A stretch of 64,000 nt of DNA from Porphyromonas sp. COT-290 OH3588. GTDB lineage: Bacteria; Bacteroidota; Bacteroidia; Bacteroidales; Porphyromonadaceae. A program made the position numbers and the translations under genes. Shown here piece after piece: positions 26,036 through 34,155 of the stretch (the stretch's first letter is position 1; every line of letters starts with the position of its first letter). The stretch is from the NCBI RefSeq assembly GCF_000769075.1, contig NZ_JRFC01000012.1, positions 10,905-74,904 on the forward strand, written 5' to 3'. The notes under the pieces are model-generated. The model was not told the origin of the DNA and searched no databases. It saw only the letters and a list, made by a program, of their open reading frames with translations.

Positions 26036-27391
26036 CTAGCCGAAAGCCAAGCTGTAGACAGAGGGACGCTCGTCTGTGAGCTGGCCGTTCGAATACACAA
26101 CGTGTCCATTGACGAAAGTCGTGTGTACACTATGGGCAAACGTTCGTCCCTCTAGGGGTGACCAGCCACAGTAGGTCAGGTTGTTCTCCGCCGTCACGAT
26201 GTAGGGGCTCTTGGGGTCTACCAGTACGAGGTCTGCGAAGTACCCCGTGCGTATGAAGCCTCGCTTCTGAATACCGAAAAGTATAGCCGGTAGGTGTGCC
26301 ATGCGCTCAACTACCAGCTCTTTGGTGAATATGCCTTGGTTGGCTAGATCGAGCATGATGGGGAGAGAGTGCTGTACCAGAGGCCCTCCGCTAGCAGCCG
26401 AGAGGCAGTCGCCCTGCTTCTCGCTCCAGAGGTGTGGGGCATGGTCTGTGGCTACGATATCGACTAGGCCGCTGCGTACGGCTACACGTAGTGCTTCTCT
26501 GTCAGCAAGCGTCTTGATCGCAGGGTTCCATTTGATCTTGTTGCCCAGTGTGGCGTAGTCTGCGTCTGTAAATAGCAGATGATGCACACAGACCTCCGAG
26601 GTGATGCGCTTCTGCTCTATGGGTAGGTCGCTACGGAAGAGCGATAGCTCCCTCTCGGTAGATACGTGTAGGATATGCAGGCGGCTATTGAGTCGGGTCG
26701 CAAGCTCCACAGCTTCGGCAGAGCTTCGATAGCAAGCCTCGGCTGAGCGAATGAGGGGGTGGTAGCTGACGTCTAGATGATCTTTGCCCACGAGTGCTTT
26801 GTAGTGCTCTTTGTTGGCACGGATAATTCCCTCGCTCTCGCAGTGCGTGGCGATGATCATATCCGTCTCTGAGAAGATACGCTCGAGGGTCTGTTTGTCG
26901 TCCACGAGCATATTGCCCGTGGAGCTCCCGAGAAATAGCTTGATGCCCGGTAGGCGATGCTTATCTAGATGCTTGAGTTCGTCGGCGTTGTCGTTGGTAC
27001 CACCGAAGAAGAACGCATAGTTGGCCCAGCTGGTTTCGGCCCCACGGCGCATCTTATCCTCCCATGCCTCCAGAGTTGTCGTGGGTGGATTGGTATTGGG
27101 CATATCCATAAAGCTCGTGACGCCACCAGCTACGGCTGCTTGGCTCTCCGTGGCGATACACGCCTTATGGGTGAGTCCCGGCTCACGAAAGTGGACTTGG
27201 TCGTCGATTACCCCGGGCATGAGCCACAGCCCCTCGCAGGCTACGACTTCATCTACCTCGCACTCTAGAGCCTCGGGGTAGGTATGCTCTCCCTCGTAGA
27301 TGGCTTCTATCAGTTCGCCCTCGATGACTACCGAGGCCGTATAGCTTCGCCCCTCGTTGATGAGTAGGGCGTTTCTAAGCAGTTTCTTCAT
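26036..27391 (-). CDS. pyrC: Dihydroorotase (class I-like)
   Basis: 451 residues. It cyclises carbamoyl-aspartate to dihydroorotate in pyrimidine synthesis and belongs to the amidohydrolase superfamily. Visible motifs are [15 protein letters not shown] at 58-72, a [11 protein letters not shown] segment with the Lys expected to be carboxylated, [16 protein letters not shown], and VATDHAPH. The first metal motif reads D-D-Q-V-H where class I enzymes normally have D-x-H-x-H, so one metal-ligand His is Gln here. Its stop overlaps no other gene, but its start overlaps the GT2 gene end by 4 nt (ATGA type), so the two are translationally linked. Confidence 0.9.
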   Translation of the reverse strand: MKKLLRNALLINEGRSYTASVVIEGELIEAIYEGEHTYPEALECEVDEVVACEGLWLMPGVIDDQVHFREPGLTHKACIATESQAAVAGGVTSFMDMPNTNPPTTTLEAWEDKMRRGAETSWANYAFFFGGTNDNADELKHLDKHRLPGIKLFLGSSTGNMLVDDKQTLERIFSETDMIIATHCESEGIIRANKEHYKALVGKDHLDVSYHPLIRSAEACYRSSAEAVELATRLNSRLHILHVSTERELSLFRSDLPIEQKRITSEVCVHHLLFTDADYATLGNKIKWNPAIKTLADREALRVAVRSGLVDIVATDHAPHLWSEKQGDCLSAASGGPLVQHSLPIMLDLANQGIFTKELVVERMAHLPAILFGIQKRGFIRTGYFADLVLVDPKSPYIVTAENNLTYCGWSPLEGRTFAHSVHTTFVNGHVVYSNGQLTDERPSVYSLAFG

Positions 27392-28137
27392 ACTTTTCTT
27401 TTGCCTTTGGGGAATGTCCCTTTCATTTTATCTCGGCGCAGGTCTAGGACACCTACGAACGCCTCTCCGAAGATAGAGCTACTCATCTTGGACGAACCGA
27501 GTACACGATCCTCAAACGTGATGGGTACCTCCACGACCTTGAAGCCTAGGCAGTGAGCCGTGTACTTCATCTCGATCTGGAAGCCATAGCCTCTAAATCG
27601 TATTTGGTCAAGTTCCATGCTCTCTAGCACCTCCCGGCGGTAGCAGACAAAGCCCGCTGTCGTGTCCTTGACAGGTAGCCCTGTGATGACCCTAACGTAT
27701 AGAGATGCCCCATAGCTCATGGCGATGCGTCCTAGAGGCCAGTTCTTCACTCGCCCTCCGCTGATGTATCTAGAGCCTACCGCTACATCAGCGCCACCCT
27801 TGTGGCAGGCCTCGTAGAGCTCCATGAGCTTGGTCGGAGGGTGGCTAAAGTCGCAGTCCATCTCATATATATATAGGTATGGACGCTCTAGGGCCCAGCG
27901 AAACCCAGCGATGTATGCCGTACCTAGACCTTGTTTGCCTGCACGTTCGAGTAGATGCAGGCGCTTTGGGTACTGGGCTATCTTCTCACGGACGATACTT
28001 GCCGTGCCGTCAGGCGAATTGTCATCGATAATCAGTAGGTCAAAAGCGTGAGGGAGTGCCATAACCGTGTCGATCATTTTGGCGATATTCTCCCGCTCAT
28101 TGTATGTGGGGATAAGGACGATGCTGTCGCTATACAT
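27388..28137 (-). CDS. Polyprenol-phosphate mannose synthase-like glycosyltransferase (GT2)
   Basis: 249 residues of the Dpm1/Ppm1 type. N-terminal [25 protein letters not shown] (nucleotide-binding Asp pair), [11 protein letters not shown] (DxD-like metal motif) and VGSRYISGG are all present. There is no C-terminal membrane domain, so it is a cytoplasmic or membrane-associated catalytic domain alone. It moves mannose (or another sugar) from GDP-sugar to polyprenyl phosphate for extracytoplasmic glycosylation. The gmd/fcl genes nearby also use GDP-mannose. A TATCTTTG -7 element lies 57 nt upstream, and it is coupled to pyrC downstream. Confidence 0.9.
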   Translation of the reverse strand: MYSDSIVLIPTYNERENIAKMIDTVMALPHAFDLLIIDDNSPDGTASIVREKIAQYPKRLHLLERAGKQGLGTAYIAGFRWALERPYLYIYEMDCDFSHPPTKLMELYEACHKGGADVAVGSRYISGGRVKNWPLGRIAMSYGASLYVRVITGLPVKDTTAGFVCYRREVLESMELDQIRFRGYGFQIEMKYTAHCLGFKVVEVPITFEDRVLGSSKMSSSIFGEAFVGVLDLRRDKMKGTFPKGKRKV

Positions 28138-28193
28138 TTAGTCTGATTGATTGTACAAGTCTACGGACTTGCCTACCTTAAATTATTAATGTA

Positions 28194-28201
28194 CAAAGAT
28201 A
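28194..28201 (-). promoter_or_regulatory. -7 element of the GT2/pyrC unit
   Basis: Reverse strand TATCTTTG, 57 nt upstream of the ATG at 28137. Weak -33. Confidence 0.45.
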
Positions 28202-28251
28202 ATACAATCCCCTCATACGGCTTGCCTTGCTCTGTCCAGCTCTCCGTATGG

Positions 28252-28297
28252 CAAGGGGCGACGGGTCAAAACCTGCATTCTGACTCGCCGCCCCTTG
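28252..28297. terminator. Terminator downstream of the SPFH gene
   Basis: CAAGGGGCG...GGTCA pairs with TGACTCGCCGCCCCTTG across a short loop, with small mismatches. It sits 30 nt after the SPFH stop. Confidence 0.7.
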
Positions 28298-28326
28298 TTG
28301 GGATTGCCTCCCGGTACCTCTGTGGG

Positions 28327-29307
28327 TTACTTGCTCAGTAGTTCCTTGATGCCTCCTAGGGAGCTGAGCACCCCAGTGGCTTCGTAGGGAATGTAGACTG
28401 TCTTATTGTTCTGTCCGCTGGTCATCTCACGCAGTGTTTCCAGATAGCGTACGGCTATGAGGTACTGAGTGGGGTTGGCACCTGAGCCTGCTGCGGCATC
28501 GGCTATGAGGCGAATAGCCTCGGCTTCTGCCTGTGCCGTCAGGAGTTTAGCCTCGGCCTCGGCCTTGGCATGTAGCACTTGGGCTTGGCGCTCACCCTCG
28601 GCATGGTTGATAGACTCCTGCATACGTCCTTCCGACCCACGGATAAGGGCTTCTTTTTGTCCCTCGGCGTTGAGGATCTGCGCACGCTTGTCACGCTCGG
28701 CTCGCATCTGCTTCTCCATGGCGTCACGAATGTCACGTGGCGGGTTGATGTCTTGCAGCTCTACACGATTGACCTTGACGCCCCACTTGTTGGTCGCATC
28801 GTCTAGGATCGTGCGTAGCTTGCTATTGATCGTGTCGCGGCTGGTAAGCGTTTCATCTAGATCCATTTCGCCGATTACGTTCCGCAGGCTCGTCTGTGTG
28901 AGCTTCTCGATAGCATCTGGCAAGTTCTGGATCTCGTACATTGCACGTATAGGCTCGACGATCTGGAAGTAGAGGATCGCATTGATCTCTGTTACTACGT
29001 TGTCTTTGGTGATGACACTCTGGCGAGGGAAGTCGTAGACCGTCTCACGCAGGTCAATAGTCGTCACATCGGTAAAGCGTACGATGGTGTCGCCATTCCC
29101 CGCAGGGATTGTGTAGCGCCAGCGCATAGGTCTGGGGCGGTCAATAAAGGGAATAATGATATTCACCCCAGAGTTTAGGGTCGTGTAGTACTTACCTAGT
29201 CGCTCGATGATCATGGTTTGCGACTGCTGTACGATTTTGAGCCCCTTGGAGATGATGAAAATGACCAAGAGAGCAATGGCTCCGAAGATAATAAGTCCTG
29301 ATGGCAT
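28327..29307 (-). CDS. SPFH/band-7 (stomatin/paraslipin) membrane protein
   Basis: 326 residues from the ATG at 29307. The frame extends to 29472, but that would overlap the nfeD-like gene and place ~55 non-family residues before the membrane helix. MPSGLIIFGAIALLVIFIIS is the N-terminal anchor. The SPFH domain (about 25-200) includes VQQSQTMIIERLGKYY and VVTEINAILYFQI. A coiled-coil region rich in A/E/R/Q follows (AEAEAKLLTAQAEAEAIRL). Stomatin-like proteins form membrane microdomain scaffolds and usually pair with an NfeD partner, as here (37 nt upstream). Confidence 0.93.
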   Translation of the reverse strand: MPSGLIIFGAIALLVIFIISKGLKIVQQSQTMIIERLGKYYTTLNSGVNIIIPFIDRPRPMRWRYTIPAGNGDTIVRFTDVTTIDLRETVYDFPRQSVITKDNVVTEINAILYFQIVEPIRAMYEIQNLPDAIEKLTQTSLRNVIGEMDLDETLTSRDTINSKLRTILDDATNKWGVKVNRVELQDINPPRDIRDAMEKQMRAERDKRAQILNAEGQKEALIRGSEGRMQESINHAEGERQAQVLHAKAEAEAKLLTAQAEAEAIRLIADAAAGSGANPTQYLIAVRYLETLREMTSGQNNKTVYIPYEATGVLSSLGGIKELLSK

Positions 29308-29344
29308 AAGCTGGAAGATAAATTGGGTTTGAAACTTAATGAGT

Positions 29345-29812
29345 CTATGATGATATGTTTGTAGCTGAGATGCCACGCACGATGAGGACAAGGCCATCAA
29401 TGCCAACGACCTCCACCAAGGTGCCCTCTGCGAGTGAAGTTCCGGACTCTGTGCGGGCTCGCCAGACATCACCGTCTATGGAGATCTCTCCGTAGTCAGC
29501 TGTGGCGGAGATGGGAGATTTGAGCCTAATTTGTTTGCCTATGAGTGCATCGATACCGGTTGGTACGCTACGTTGCTCCAAGCGTCGCATCATCACTGGC
29601 CGAAGCAAAAACAGTGAGAGTAGGCTGATGGTAGAGAACGCTCCTAGCTGCCAAGCCAAACCAAGCCCTAGTATCGCGACAATGGTAGCTCCTAGAGCAC
29701 CTATCCCGAAGCAGGCCAGTAGAAAGCCCGCAGTCACAATTTCCAAGATGAGCAACCCTACGCCTACGATGAGCCAAAGCTGCCATGAGGAGAGGAGGGC
29801 AAATTCATTCAT
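29345..29812 (-). CDS. NfeD-like membrane protein
   Basis: 155 residues: three or four membrane helices (about 10-75), then a C-terminal OB-fold NfeD domain (about 95-150: TGIDALIGKQIRLKSPIS..., then DGDVWRARTESGTSLAEGT and VEVVGIDGLVLIV). It is the short class of NfeD without the ClpP-like protease. It forms a two-gene unit with the stomatin-like gene, the usual arrangement. A TATCTTTG element lies about 47 nt upstream. Confidence 0.92.
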   Translation of the reverse strand: MNEFALLSSWQLWLIVGVGLLILEIVTAGFLLACFGIGALGATIVAILGLGLAWQLGAFSTISLLSLFLLRPVMMRRLEQRSVPTGIDALIGKQIRLKSPISATADYGEISIDGDVWRARTESGTSLAEGTLVEVVGIDGLVLIVRGISATNISS

Positions 29813-29858
29813 AATATTCCTGAGTGTTAATTCTTGAACTGCATAAATCTGTCACACC

Positions 29859-29866
29859 CAAAGATA
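29859..29866 (-). promoter_or_regulatory. -7 element of the nfeD-SPFH unit
   Basis: Reverse strand TATCTTTG, 47 nt upstream of the ATG at 29812. The remaining divergent gap to 30111 is AT-rich with no gene. Confidence 0.45.
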
Positions 29867-30111
29867 GGCAATTATTAAATATACCCTATTGGTTTCGACT
29901 AAATATTTGTGTGCTTGTTTAGTATTTTGTGTTTACAAAATTAAACTTTTTTCATCTTCTCTTGTTTTAACTCTGTTATGTAGATAATTCCAAAATGTGC
30001 TACGTCCTAGACGAGTGGTGCTAGCGGAGTGCTGGGTTGGAGCCTTGGGGTTGCCTGTGCAGGTTGATAAATAAGATGATAATAGTTCTAATCTGATAAA
30101 AATAAAGTTGT

Positions 30112-30780
30112 ATGATGAAAAAGATGATTCCCTCTTTGGGATTATTCACTATGCTTGCTGCCATAGCTTCCTGCTCAGGCAATAAATCGAATAACACTGT
30201 CAAGGCTGCAGACTCTGTAGCTGCTACACAGATCAATGTAGCGATGGCCTATGAGGTAGACTCGGCTCAGTCAGTGATGACATGGAAGGGATTTAAGCCC
30301 GGAGGCGAACGCTTTGGTAAACTGCCAATATCCTCGGGTAAGGTGTCGATCACAGATGGGCTACTGCTGGGAGGTCACGTTGAGATCAAGATGGATGGGA
30401 TCGTAGTAGATGACCTAGAAGGTGAGATGGCTAATAAGCTCAAGGAGCACTTGCAGAACGAAGACTTTTTCGATGTGGAGCGCTATCCTGTGGCTCGCTT
30501 CGAGCTAACCGATATTCCCGAGGCTGGGTTACCTCTTGGTACGCTCGCCGAGCTCAAGGGTAATCTTACTCTCAAAGATGTGACTAAGAATGTGACTATC
30601 CCTATCGATCTTGTGAACTTCAACGCTAGTGATTCCTCATGGAGTATCCGGAGTAAGGTTTTCCGTATCAATCGTGCGGACTGGAATGTTAAGTACGCTT
30701 CCAAGAGCTTCTTCTCTAATCTGGGAGATAAGTTTATTGATGACGAGATGGAGCTGAGCTTCTGGCTCAAAACCCGATAG
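30112..30780 (+). CDS. YceI-family lipoprotein
   Basis: 222 residues. A lipoprotein signal (MKKMIPSLGLFTML...IASC, Cys21) precedes a YceI lipocalin-like domain from about 45: YEVDSAQSVMTWKGFK, GKVSITDGLLLGGHVEIKM, FFDVERYPVARFELT, GNLTLKDVTKNVTIPIDL and the final DEMELSFWLK. YceI proteins bind isoprenoid-type lipids in an elongated beta-barrel and are induced by stress in some bacteria. It stands alone between a divergent nfeD unit and a terminator. Start could also be the second Met. Confidence 0.92.
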   Translation: MMKKMIPSLGLFTMLAAIASCSGNKSNNTVKAADSVAATQINVAMAYEVDSAQSVMTWKGFKPGGERFGKLPISSGKVSITDGLLLGGHVEIKMDGIVVDDLEGEMANKLKEHLQNEDFFDVERYPVARFELTDIPEAGLPLGTLAELKGNLTLKDVTKNVTIPIDLVNFNASDSSWSIRSKVFRINRADWNVKYASKSFFSNLGDKFIDDEMELSFWLKTR

Positions 30781-30802
30781 ATTAGCAGTGCGATATTTGA
30801 GG

Positions 30803-30835
30803 GCGGTGTGTCGAAATTAGGTTTTGGCACACCGC
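30803..30835 (+). terminator. Terminator of the YceI gene
   Basis: GCGGTGTG (30803-30810) pairs with CACACCGC (30828-30835), with further AAATT/TTTTG pairing inside. It starts 23 nt after the stop. Confidence 0.75.
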
Positions 30836-30859
30836 GTTTGTTATGTATATGTCCCTGTA

Positions 30860-31260
30860 TCCCCAAAAGTATTAGGTGCTCGATCTTCTGCTTTTTGGTT
30901 AAGGAGTGTTAAGGAGTTGCTTAGAGATTTAGAGAAATAGGCCGCTGGTTTGTAAAGGGAGGTGAGGCTGATCTGCAAAATTGATGGGAAGACTTTTTTG
31001 GGTTGATCGACTAACTCGCTCAGATATGTCCATTAATCCGAGAAGATTAATGGGAAGAAATGAGTCAAAATGTGACACATGGAGCCGTGAGTGTGCTTGT
31101 ATTTAATGTATATAGCTAGTTATTAGATGCTTGTGCTTAGCTTGTTTTAGAGGGTTATTTCCTCGTGGGTGAGGTAGGGTGCGCAAGCGAGGGAGAGTGC
31201 ACTACAGAGCCTGCTAAGCGGCAAATACGAGGTTGCTCCGATGGTAATAGGCATAGAGCG
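30860..31260 (-). repeat. Dispersed intergenic repeat, copy C
   Basis: It shares ordered blocks with copies A, B, D and E: CTTTTTGGTTAAGGAGTGTT near 30890-30910; an AAAATTGATGGGAAGA block near 30977; and the core hairpin CCATTAATC (31030-31038), CGAGAA loop, GATTAATGG (31045-31053), a perfect 9-bp stem. GAGCCTGCTAAGCGGCAAATACG follows near 31208. Limits are approximate. The rest of the gap to 31687 shows no supported gene. Confidence 0.65.
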
Positions 31261-31687
31261 TGGCGTTGATCATGCGCTCAAATATACTCTATAAGTGTAA
31301 ATTTATGTAAGGACTTCGATGTGATGAGCGATACTCCCTTGATACTCTGAGGAAGAGAGAGGAAAGTGTTTTGACCTAGGTCGTTTGCTTTTTTTCTTGT
31401 AGGTATTTTCTTTTACCTTTGCCATGTCTGAGTGAGCTGCTCTTGCTTGGATTGTGAGCATTTATATAGAGCCTTGATGGGGCCTCTATTCTGCTCATTA
31501 GGCTTTTGGAGCGACTGCTCTCGTATCATACTTGTGATTATCATTAGGAACATCCATACACGAAGCATCATGATGAACCACCCTGCCTCACGGCGTAAGC
31601 CCATTAGCTGCCGCCCTCTGCGACCTCTGCTAGGTGGTAGGCTGGTATGTGTTTATTGGGTTTGTCAGTTTGGCTCTGGAGTGGTTG

Positions 31688-31792
31688 ATGCGTTTGCTCC
31701 CAAGTAGACCCAAATGGCTTCTGCCTCTGCTCTTGATCCTTACTCTTCTCTATGCGTTGGGTTGTCACTATCCCAAGGGTGTAGGCTATTAA
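31688..31792 (+). CDS. Possible small lipoprotein or truncated signal peptide
   Basis: 34 codons, starting MRLLPSRPKWLLPLLL and ending with a lipobox-like LLYALGC (Cys26) plus eight residues. The shape is a clear lipoprotein signal peptide, but almost nothing follows before the stop. It starts within a TGATG overlap and is followed 13 nt later by another short frame. It could be a very small lipoprotein (lysis-protein-like) or the 5' remnant of a broken lipoprotein gene. No family is recognised. Confidence 0.3.
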   Translation: MRLLPSRPKWLLPLLLILTLLYALGCHYPKGVGY

Positions 31793-31805
31793 GGATCGTC
31801 GTATT

Positions 31806-31955
31806 ATGACGGACGTCTTGCCTCATGCGATCATCGGGCTGCTGGGGGTAGATACTCCACTCTACAAGCCAGAGCTGGACTTCTGGGGTACGGCCTACGA
31901 TGAGCAATGCCCACGTATCATCTATGTGGACGATGTTTCTCTAGCCATTGACTAG
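31806..31955 (+). pseudogene. Short hypothetical frame, possible gene remnant
   Basis: 49 codons (MTDVLPHAIIGLLGVDTP at the start, YDEQCPRIIYVDDVSLAID at the end). The codon use resembles neighbouring genes and the composition is protein-like, but the frame is short, matches nothing I know, and follows the truncated lipoprotein-like frame at 31688-31792. Together they may be debris of one decayed gene. Confidence 0.25.
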
Positions 31956-32095
31956 GGGCTTCTTGCAGGGCCAAGGCTTGGATCGTTGGTATAGAGTGTT
32001 ATTCTAATGATTTATGGTTTAGAATGTTGGTGTAGGGCTTGCCTTGTGCCTAGGCCAAAGTTTGCAAAAATAAAGGCTAGAGAGCTAGTAAAGTA

Positions 32096-32126
32096 TTGGG
32101 AGAATAGGCATTTTTGATTACCTTTG
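32096..32126 (+). promoter_or_regulatory. Promoter of the DUF177-rpmF-fabH block
   Basis: TTG (32096-32098), 20-nt spacer, TACCTTTG (32119-32126), about 18 nt before the TTG start codon of the DUF177 gene. Confidence 0.6.
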
Positions 32127-32143
32127 CGCAGATTTTACGGTAA

Positions 32144-32698
32144 TTGGCAGTGACGAATACTGATCTATATAAGCTCAATCTCAAGTCGCTTTCTCAGGGG
32201 AGGCACAGCTTTTCGTATGAGCTAGACGATGCGTATTTCGCAGGCGTTGAGGCCGATGATATACATGGCGGAGATGTGAGCGTGGCTGTGAATCTTGAGA
32301 AAAATGGCGAGGTTCACAAGCTAGAGTTGTCCTACGATGGCTATGTTTTGGTCAGTTGCGATCGTTGCCTAGAACCCGTAGAGCTAGACGTCTACGACAG
32401 CTACGAGATGGTCGTGAAGTTTGGCCCAGAGTATAGTGAGGAGGATGACGTGCTTATCCTGCCAGAGCGTGAGGGTGTCCTCGACTTGCACTGGCATCTA
32501 TACGAGGATATAGCTCTATCTCTCCCGATGCAGCGTATGCACGAGGAGGGCGAGTGCGATAGTTCTATGATGAATCTCTATGGCCAGTTGGCTACCGATG
32601 AGGTTAGAGAGGCGGGCGATCAGCCTAGCCAAGACGTAGAGCGTGACGAAGATGGTATTGACCAGCGTTGGGCAGCACTCAAGAAGCTGAAGAAGTAG
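32144..32698 (+). CDS. DUF177/YceD-family protein
   Basis: 184 residues. The start codon is TTG at 32144, or GTG at 32150; no ATG lies nearby. The family core is visible: VLVSCDRCLEPVELDVYDSYEMVVKFG, with the CxxC pair. The C-terminal DQRWAALKKLKK is typical. YceD is encoded next to rpmF in most bacteria and in plants is needed for 23S rRNA accumulation; its exact role in bacteria is open. Here too it precedes rpmF by 66 nt. Confidence 0.9.
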   Translation: MAVTNTDLYKLNLKSLSQGRHSFSYELDDAYFAGVEADDIHGGDVSVAVNLEKNGEVHKLELSYDGYVLVSCDRCLEPVELDVYDSYEMVVKFGPEYSEEDDVLILPEREGVLDLHWHLYEDIALSLPMQRMHEEGECDSSMMNLYGQLATDEVREAGDQPSQDVERDEDGIDQRWAALKKLKK

Positions 32699-32764
32699 GA
32701 TAATCGCCCAGTTGGGCGTCCTGCTCCAAGAGAAGAAGATTAATAAATTAAAATAAATAAGACA

Positions 32765-32950
32765 ATGGCACATCCAAAAAGAAGACAGTCCAAGACAAGA
32801 ACAGCCAAGCGTCGTACACACGACAAGGCCGTAGCGCCTACATTGGCTAAGTGCGCGAACTGCGGAGAGTGGCACATCTTCCACACTGTGTGTGGTGCGT
32901 GCGGTTACTACCGTGGTAAGCTAGCTATCGAAACAGATCTAGCTCTATAG
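32765..32950 (+). CDS. rpmF: 50S ribosomal protein L32
   Basis: 61 residues. It starts MAHPKRRQSKTRTAKRRTH, the basic L32 N-terminus, and contains a zinc-type CxxC...CxxC pattern (CANCGEW...CGACGYY). This makes it the zinc-binding (C+) form. It is a structural protein of the large ribosomal subunit. It is followed by a rho-independent terminator and then fabH. Confidence 0.97.
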   Translation: MAHPKRRQSKTRTAKRRTHDKAVAPTLAKCANCGEWHIFHTVCGACGYYRGKLAIETDLAL

Positions 32951-32971
32951 CAGCAAGGTTAGTTTTATTCA

Positions 32972-33006
32972 AAAGTCCCGTAGCTCTGTCTGTGGGACTT
33001 TTTTTG
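32972..33006 (+). terminator. Rho-independent terminator after rpmF
   Basis: AAAGTCCC (32972-32979) pairs with GGGACTTT (32994-33001), followed by five more T. fabH therefore probably relies on read-through or its own promoter. Confidence 0.8.
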
Positions 33007-33047
33007 TACCTTAGCGGGGCATTATCTCATCAAACTAAGACTTTATA

Positions 33048-34046
33048 ATGAACGCAATTAATGCAGTTATTACGGCAGTCGGCGGTTACCTACCAGAGGA
33101 TAAGCTGACTAATGCTGATATTGAGAAACTAGTAGATACCAACGACGAATGGATTATGACACGTGTTGGGATCAAGGAGCGTCGTATCCTCAAAGATCCC
33201 ACTAAGGGAGCATCCTATCTGGCTATCCAAGCCGTGCTCGATATGTTTGAGCGCAATGGGATAGATCCTCTCACTGTCGATGGCGTGATTCTCGCAACTA
33301 ATACTGCCGACTACCATTTTCCTACCACATCGTCTATTGTAGCGCACGAAACAGGCTGCTTTAACGCCTTTACTTTCGACCTGTCGTCCGCCTGTCCCGG
33401 CTTCATGTATGCCTTGGAGACAGGTGCCAACTATATCCGTTCGGGCCGATATAAGCGCCTCGTAATCGTCGCAACAGAGAAGATGTCGGCTGCGGTGGAC
33501 TATACCGACCGTGCTACTTGTCCCCTTTTCGGCGATGGAGCTGGTTGTGTGCTGCTAGAGCCTACGACCGAGGAGCTGGGCGTGCTAGATGCGCACTTCC
33601 GTACAGATGGTACGGGGCGTACGCATCTGATTATGAAGGCTGGTGGCTCTGCCAACCCTGCCTCTCACGAAACGGTAGAGCGTAGAGAGCACTATGTCTA
33701 TCAGGAGGGCTCAGTGGTCTTTAAGCAAGCAGTTAAGGGTATGTCCTCTAGCTGCAAGCTCATTATGGATCGCAACAACCTCAAGTACGAAGACATCAAC
33801 TGGGTAGTGCCTCACCAAGCAAATATGCGTATCATCGACGCCGTAGCTCGTATGATGGAGGCACCTATGGAGCGTGTGATGGTCAATATAGAGAAGTGTG
33901 CCAACACCAGCTCTGCGACTATCCCTATCTGCCTATGGGAGCGTGAGAAGGATTTGCGCAAGGGCGACATCCTAATCCTAACGAGCTTCGGTGCAGGCTT
34001 CACTTGGGGAGCGATCTACCTCAAATGGGGCTACGACCCAAAGTAG
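33048..34046 (+). CDS. fabH: 3-oxoacyl-ACP synthase III
   Basis: 332 residues. It condenses acetyl-CoA (or a branched acyl-CoA) with malonyl-ACP to start fatty acid synthesis. The catalytic triad is visible: Cys116 in LSSACPGF, His256 in VVPHQANMR and Asn286 in [18 protein letters not shown] near residue 38 is the CoA-binding Trp/Arg region of the family. Position after yceD and rpmF is the conserved order. A strong terminator follows. Confidence 0.96.
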   Translation: MNAINAVITAVGGYLPEDKLTNADIEKLVDTNDEWIMTRVGIKERRILKDPTKGASYLAIQAVLDMFERNGIDPLTVDGVILATNTADYHFPTTSSIVAHETGCFNAFTFDLSSACPGFMYALETGANYIRSGRYKRLVIVATEKMSAAVDYTDRATCPLFGDGAGCVLLEPTTEELGVLDAHFRTDGTGRTHLIMKAGGSANPASHETVERREHYVYQEGSVVFKQAVKGMSSSCKLIMDRNNLKYEDINWVVPHQANMRIIDAVARMMEAPMERVMVNIEKCANTSSATIPICLWEREKDLRKGDILILTSFGAGFTWGAIYLKWGYDPK

Positions 34047-34082
34047 ACGACCTTACAAATTTTTAAATACAGCAAGCTTGGG

Positions 34083-34127
34083 AAGCCATAGACTAGACGC
34101 TGATAATTTCTAGTCTGTGGCTTTTGT
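34083..34127 (+). terminator. Terminator of fabH
   Basis: AAGCCATAGACTAGA (34083-34097) pairs with TCTAGTCTGTGGCTT (34109-34123), a 15-bp stem with one G-T pair, followed by a T-rich tract. Confidence 0.85.
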
Positions 34128-34155
34128 TTAGAAATACACGATTCATAATAATTAG

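Noticed and set aside
31432-31707. 91-codon plus-strand frame with many Cys and Arg
   Set aside because: Composition is unlike neighbouring proteins. The shorter lipoprotein-like frame overlapping its end is the better reading.
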